From the NCBI RefSeq assembly GCF_022201045.2, contig NC_068562.1:25502501-25566500 (forward strand): a DNA stretch of 64,000 nucleotides. Reading direction: 5' to 3'. This document shows positions 59,027-64,000 of the stretch, piece by piece; the first letter of the stretch is position 1, and every line of letters starts with the position of its first letter. Source of the stretch: Citrus sinensis (lineage: Eukaryota; Streptophyta; Magnoliopsida; Sapindales; Rutaceae). The notes beneath the pieces are model-generated. The model was not told where the DNA came from. It ran no database searches and saw nothing but the letters and a program-made list of their open reading frames with translations. Made by a program: the position numbers and the translations under genes.

Positions 59027-61151
59027 CTAATCAATTTTGCCTGGGTTGCTGCTGTCCGATTCTCCGAGGGAGACACTAGGCAATTTACCACAATCATAGC
59101 AAGCAACATTAGCAGTCCAACCAAAGAGAAACTTATAGTAAATAACATCTCTCAAGAATTTCATCAACCAATTTGAACCTGCATTCTGTACCCATCCTGA
59201 TAGATATGACCCTGTAACCAGCCATGTCACACGCCATTTTCTTTCCTTGACGTATCTCTCTAAAGCTTGACCAATATCATTGTCTCCTGATATAACAATG
59301 TGTCCTTTATTTTTAATTAATGAATTACCAATGTGACGGCCGAGTACCACGGCGTCTTCTAGCGCTGAACAACCGCCCTGTCCGAGATCAGGCGTCATCG
59401 GATGCATGGCGTCTCCGGCCACCGTGACATTTCCTTTACTTAGGTTTCCAAACAAGATGTCCCATGGACGTCTAAACATCAATGGTGCCCGTGTCAAAGT
59501 TGAAAGATCACAATGTTGAATAACATCCAAGTACAATGGAGGCAAGACATTGTCATACTTCTCAAGTACTTCTCTTTGTATAAGTTCAGGATCTTTTACT
59601 ATAATTTCCCCTGAAATGAACATGAAAACATCATTAAACCAATTCATTGCCTCATTCTATGAGAAAGTTCAATCACATTAGGAGAGGGAAAAATGATCCA
59701 AACCCATGTTTTTTTTTCCCCCAATAAGTTCATCATGCCACTAAAGTTTTTCAACTGTTTTTTCCCCCGCCCTTCTTTCTATCATTTTCTGCATTGTAAA
59801 ATTGCAAATGCCAACCTTTAGGGGGAGAATAACGATTGAGGAACCAATAGACGTCTCTGTCATTGAGAGGAATAAATCCAGCTCTGAAGCCAACACCAAC
59901 AAATTGCCTTATATCCTGGTTCAGTCCATGACCATGAGGAAACACAGCCAACCCACGCACGCTAGATCGGCCTGAATTTATGGATTCTGATAATCCCAGC
60001 CACTGCGCGACCATTGAGTGTACGCCGTCACATCCAATCAGAACCTTAAACAAATAGTCAAAGGGTAATTAATTATATGAATAACTCCATATCTTAGAAT
60101 GCTAGGTAATTAGGACCATTCTGGTCATAGCAGTAGCAGTTAAGTCTTAATTAATTACCTTAGCTTTAATGATAGTGCTATCACCCAAATTTATGATAGC
60201 AGCGGATGAACCATTTAGTGTTTGTGAATCAATTGCAGCAATCTTGGAAGAGAATTGGATTGTGTCATCTGGCAATTCATCTGCCAAGGCTTCTAGTAAG
60301 CTCTGGCGATGTACTGATCTGAGTCCAGACCCAATCCTGCTTATAAGAGATAAGGCAAATTAACACCATTCTGAATTAGAAGACATAATAAATAACATAT
60401 CTTAATTAAGTAAAATATATTCTTAATTATAACATATATTTATAAAGTGTGCTATTATGTATAGAAATCTGATCAAGATGCGTTCTGTCAAGCACCAATA
60501 GTCATGCCAATGAAATTTTGATATGCATCCTGTCGTGTATAAGATTAGTATTCTTATGTATATCTCTAACTCTGTACATGTATGCACGATCAAGATCAAT
60601 TTTTGGGTTCCTCTTTATATATAAACCTTGAAAATTAGTTTTTCACCGAATGAAAGCAACAAGTATATTATTATATTGAAAGGTACTGCATTGAAGCTAC
60701 TCACCCGGATTTTCCGGCATAGGAGAGTTCTCGGGTGGCTCCAGTTCCAAGATTTGTTACAAATACCCTGATTATGAAACTATAGTTAAGTATGTATCTA
60801 AATTTGTGTCCAGGGTGGTCGGACATCTGGATTAGTAAGTATGATCTTTCCGGAAACAAATTGATTATCTAAAACCTTGGTAAATCAACTAAATTGATTA
60901 TAGATTTTCATTTCTTTTTCATTTTACCTCTTTGCAGGAGCATAAACAGAAGTAAGTTTGTGAGAAACACCAAGAGCATCAAGAGCAAGCCAAGCATTTG
61001 GGGAGAGAGTTAAGGCAGCACCAGTAGCTCGAAGCCCATCAGATTTTTCCAAAACCAAGGCTTTAATTCCAAGTCTCCGCAGAGCTACCGCTGTTGCCAA
61101 TCCTGCAATCCCTGCTCCAATTATTACAACATCTTCCTCCACCATTTCCAT
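59027..61151 (-). CDS. FAD-dependent monooxygenase (zeaxanthin-epoxidase-like/MO1 group)
   Basis: Group-A flavin monooxygenase that uses FAD and NAD(P)H to hydroxylate an aromatic or terpenoid substrate, unknown here; plant relatives are annotated MO1 or CTF2. Exons 61151-60928, 60767-60705, 60336-60159, 60044-59816, 59610-59027; 425 aa, the usual length. Start MEMVEEDVV at 61151; another ATG lies two codons on. Dinucleotide-binding GAGIAG (12-17); DG motif VLIGCDGVHS (156-165); second FAD motif GDAMHPMTPDLGQGG (297-311), all intact. N-terminal and C-terminal hydrophobic stretches are weak; no clear transit peptide, so location is uncertain. The C-terminal end ...LGESDSSNPGKID is unremarkable. 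The last codons are duplicated downstream. Confidence 0.94.
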
Positions 61152-61446
61152 TTCTAGCTCTCTAGATGTATGAAAATTAAACACTAAATGCAGTGTCTAT
61201 TATTTGCTTCAACGCCGACTCAAAGTTAAATTTATAAAAAAATTGTAAGTGACGAAAGCAGTGACATGCATGAGCAGTATGAGCAAGTGGGGGAATTAGA
61301 TATAAGATAAGTTCTAAACGAGGGAGCCAAAGTGGAATCTTTATTATGAAAAGGGCCGAATTTATTTTTAAATATTAAAAAAACACAACAAAAGAAAAAT
61401 CAGGTTGGATCGGTTTAAAAAAAACTTGAGAGCGACATGTGCCATA

Positions 61447-61477
<31 letters not shown>

Positions 61478-61714
61478 GGTCTAGATGGAACTCAATTGTA
61501 TTGAAATTAAACACATAAATATTATTAAATTTTTACACATTATAATCAAATTCAATCGGATCAAAAGGTAAATTCAATTAAAGTTGGAATTGGGCTTCAT
61601 TAGTTGGATTGCTTGGTTTGCGCTAATATAGAAATGTCAAAACTCAGAAGAGGTCAATCTTCAATTTTCAGCTTTCGAAATTGAGCTCATTTTTATTCAA
61701 AGGATGGCCAATTC
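61152..61714. other. Intergenic, 5' flank of the monooxygenase
   Basis: Contains a (TA)n run at about 61450-61478. No other structure identified. Confidence 0.55.
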
Positions 61715-62279
61715 CAGTGGCGGCTTTAGTGCTAAGCGAACTAGGTAGTTGTCTAGGATTTAGAAAGATCCCAATTTTTAGGTATCTATTTATTAATTAA
61801 TATAATTAATTTTTTTAAGATTAAAAAAAATATGTTATGTATATTTTTTTTGTACATAAAAAAAAGCTTAATTTTTAGGTTTTACCCTATCATTACTCTT
61901 ATTCGTAATTATTTTTCTTATTTGATAATCTTTACCTTAAATATAAGATATTTTTATGGTCTAATAATTATTTTGAACGTTACTTCTTTATTTTGTTTTA
62001 CTATTTCTAAAAAAAAATCAATACTTTCCCTTTAAAAAAAAAACTCTTATTAAAATTAGTGACGTTAGATTTTTAGAGCTAACTTTTAGTATTCTATTAA
62101 AATATATTTAAAAACTCATTATCTATAAACCATACACATTGAATCAAAGCTATTTTCAGCAAAAAGTTTTTGTGCTCTCTTCTCTTTCTCTACAAAATTC
62201 ATGGCCATCATTATCTTCATCTCAACTAGTCAATTGACTCAATACCAGGTGCTATCATTCTATTTTTTCAAGATGTGAA

Positions 62280-64000
62280 AAACTGAAAAAAAAAAAAAGG
62301 AGAATAGAAAAGTTAGTCCAATCTAAAAAAGAAGCTCTTGATAAATTTATCACAACTAGTTAAAAAGATATAGATTTAAATGAAGAATTAGTTATTGAAC
62401 AACCAAGTTCAAATGAATTAAACAATGATGAAATGGTGAATGAAATAAACAACATTGAAGATGATAACAATAAAAATGCGGACAAAGTTGATGTAGGAAA
62501 TTTATTTGTTCCAAATAATATTTATGATCCAAGAAGATTGGAAAATGTTGATACAAAGTTAAGAGATCTTTTAGTAGAAAAAAGGCTCAATTAGAGAGAA
62601 TAACATAACTTTCCCAAAAGATGAAAATTCTAGGCATTTCTCTACCGCATTTTATGTTAAAATGTTACCAAATAGAGAAAAACATGATAGAAAATGGTTA
62701 ATATATTCAAAAGATTTTGACAAAGTATATTGTTTTTGTTGCAAATTATTCAATACAAGTTGTAGCAAAAATCAGCTTAATGATGAAGGAACAAGAGATT
62801 GGAAAAATCTTAGTTCTAAACTTAAAAGTCATGAAACAACCAATGAACACATAACTAATATGAATGCATGAGTTGATTTAGAAGCAATACTATCGAAAAG
62901 AAAAACAATTGATAAAGATGTTCAAGAAAGAATTGACAAGGAAAAAGAACATAGGCAAAAAGTATCAATAAGAATTATTGTTGTTGTAAAGAATCTTGCT
63001 AAAAATAATTTAGCATTTCGTGGAAAAAATGAGAAGATCTATGAAGAGAGAAATGAGAATTTTTGAAGTTTAATTGAAATGATTGCAGATTTTGATCCAA
63101 CAATGCAAGAACATATTCGACGTATTAAAACCGATGAAATTCATGATCATTATCTTGGGCATAACATACAAAATAAACTGATATTAATGCTAGCACTTGA
63201 AATAAAAAAATCAATTGTTAACAAAGTTAAGGAAGCAAAGTACTTTTCAGTTATACTTCATTGTACTCCAGATGCAGGCCACCAAGAACAAATGTCTCTT
63301 ATATTAATATGTGTGGATATTTCAACAAACCTAGTAAAGGTAGAAGAATAGTTTTTAGGATTTTTACAAGTTGACAATACCATTGCAAAAGGTCTTTTTA
63401 ATGAACTTGTGGATGTAATTAAAACTCTTGAACTTGATATTAATGACGTAAAAGGACAAGGATATGATAATCAGAGGCGGATTCACTATAGGACCACTGG
63501 GGGCTCAAGTCCCCACTGGAAAAAAAAATCTCTATTTCTTAAAAAAAATTAACATATTTCTAAATAGTCTTGTCAAATTATTAGATAGCCCCATCCTTTA
63601 AAATTTAAACTATTATTTTATTAATTACAAAAGTTATACTTTGACTTAAAAATCAAAGCGCACAACCAAAAATATTTATAATTCCTAATTATTGAATTGT
63701 GGGTGTAACTAGAGATTGCATTAAATCAAAAAAAAAAAATTCAAGTTTTCAGTTTTTATGTTTTACTATTATTTGATATAGTCACCGGTAAATTATTTTT
63801 CTACATATGCCACTGATGATAATGGATCTAATATGAAAGGAAAAAATCAAGGTGTACAAAAAAGATTATTAGAAATAAATCATAGAGCATTTTATACACC
63901 ATGTGGCTGTCATAGTCTTAACTTTGTACTTTGTGATATGGCTAATTATTGTCCTAAAGCTATTTCATTTTATGGAGTTGTTCTACGTGTTTACTCACTA
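62280..64000 (+). pseudogene. hAT transposase with TTF-type zinc finger, disrupted and incomplete
   Basis: Frames read in order: KKEALDKFITTS, NLFVPNNIYDPRRLENVD, the TTF-type finger region RKWLIYSKDFDKVYCFCCKLF (ends RKWLIYSKDF and CFCCKLF, about 62690-62755), LSSKLKSHETTNEH, IIVVVKNLAKNNLAFRG, IADFDPTMQEHIRRI, AKYFSVILHCTPDAGHQEQM, then DVKGQGYDN | DNGSNMKGKNQGVQKRLLE and CGCHSLNFVLCDMA at the window end. Several in-frame stops (for example after TTS, ITNMNA and VKVEE) show it is dead. The reading is split at 63472 by a 344-bp MITE. Confidence 0.88.
63472..63815. mobile_element. hAT MITE nested inside the hAT transposase, perfect 8-bp TSD
   Basis: Ends CAGAGGCGGATTC and TATGCCACTG; flanked by ATGATAAT at 63464-63471 and 63816-63823. 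Removing it and one duplication restores the transposase phrase GQGYDNGSN. It shares subterminal sequence with the element at 16880 (CCACTGG/CCAGTGG GGGCTC near the left, GGTAAATTATTTTTCTA at the right). Confidence 0.95.

Larger units (their letters stand above)
61715..64000 (+). mobile_element. hAT element, left end and body (right end outside window)
   Basis: Starts CAGTGGCGGCTTTAGTGC, a hAT-type terminus, followed by the GTAGTTGTCTAGGATTTAGA type of subterminal sequence common in TTF-finger hAT elements. A degenerate transposase follows from about 62280. The right terminus was not reached. Confidence 0.75.

Overview
The window is nuclear DNA of a flowering plant, most likely a eudicot. Genes are split by short GT-AG introns, the DNA is AT-rich, products are plant-specific (plastid carbamoyl-phosphate synthase small subunit, class-II CAD-like dehydrogenase, citrate-binding-protein family, DUF295), and the spaces are full of plant transposon debris. 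The style resembles a Citrus-like (Sapindales) genome, but that is an impression, not something the sequence proves.

Layout. 1-3755: tail of an unseen gene, then AT-rich DNA. 3756-4339: a small frame-broken gene. 4741-8033 (-): CARA, ten exons, 430 aa. 9576-11916 (-): mitochondrial ribosomal protein uL15m, four exons, 280 aa. 12190-17840: transposon graveyard (LINE reverse transcriptase, FAR1/Mutator transposase, hAT and other inverted-repeat elements). 18760-19620 (+): Sec61 beta with a 5'UTR intron and a consensus ER-stress element in its promoter. 21786-22724 (+): intronless DUF295 protein. 22759-33100: a dense, partly nested set of Mutator-type non-autonomous elements and a SINE, interrupted by a small conserved gene of unknown function (28602-29337, +). 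33503-33974 (+): secreted cysteine-rich peptide. 36870-48579 (-): three tandem citrate-binding-protein-like genes separated by transposons. 50237-54307 (-): CAD/mannitol-dehydrogenase-like gene with an inferred GC-AG first intron. 59027-61151 (-): FAD-dependent monooxygenase, 425 aa. 61715-64000: a hAT element whose dead transposase is split by a smaller hAT MITE.

The genes are unrelated housekeeping or secondary-metabolism genes and do not form a pathway cluster. The exception is the citrate-binding trio, a local tandem expansion. The strongest structural story is the mobile DNA: at least five elements have exact or near-exact 9-bp target duplications and G-rich terminal inverted repeats (Mutator type), several hAT-type elements have 8-bp duplications, and there are two clear cases of nesting. 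A second recurring theme is that three genes (Sec61 beta, CAD, FAD monooxygenase) each have a diverged second copy of their 3' tail close by.

All exon boundaries were worked out by eye from splice signals, reading frame and family knowledge; no alignment or transcript was available.
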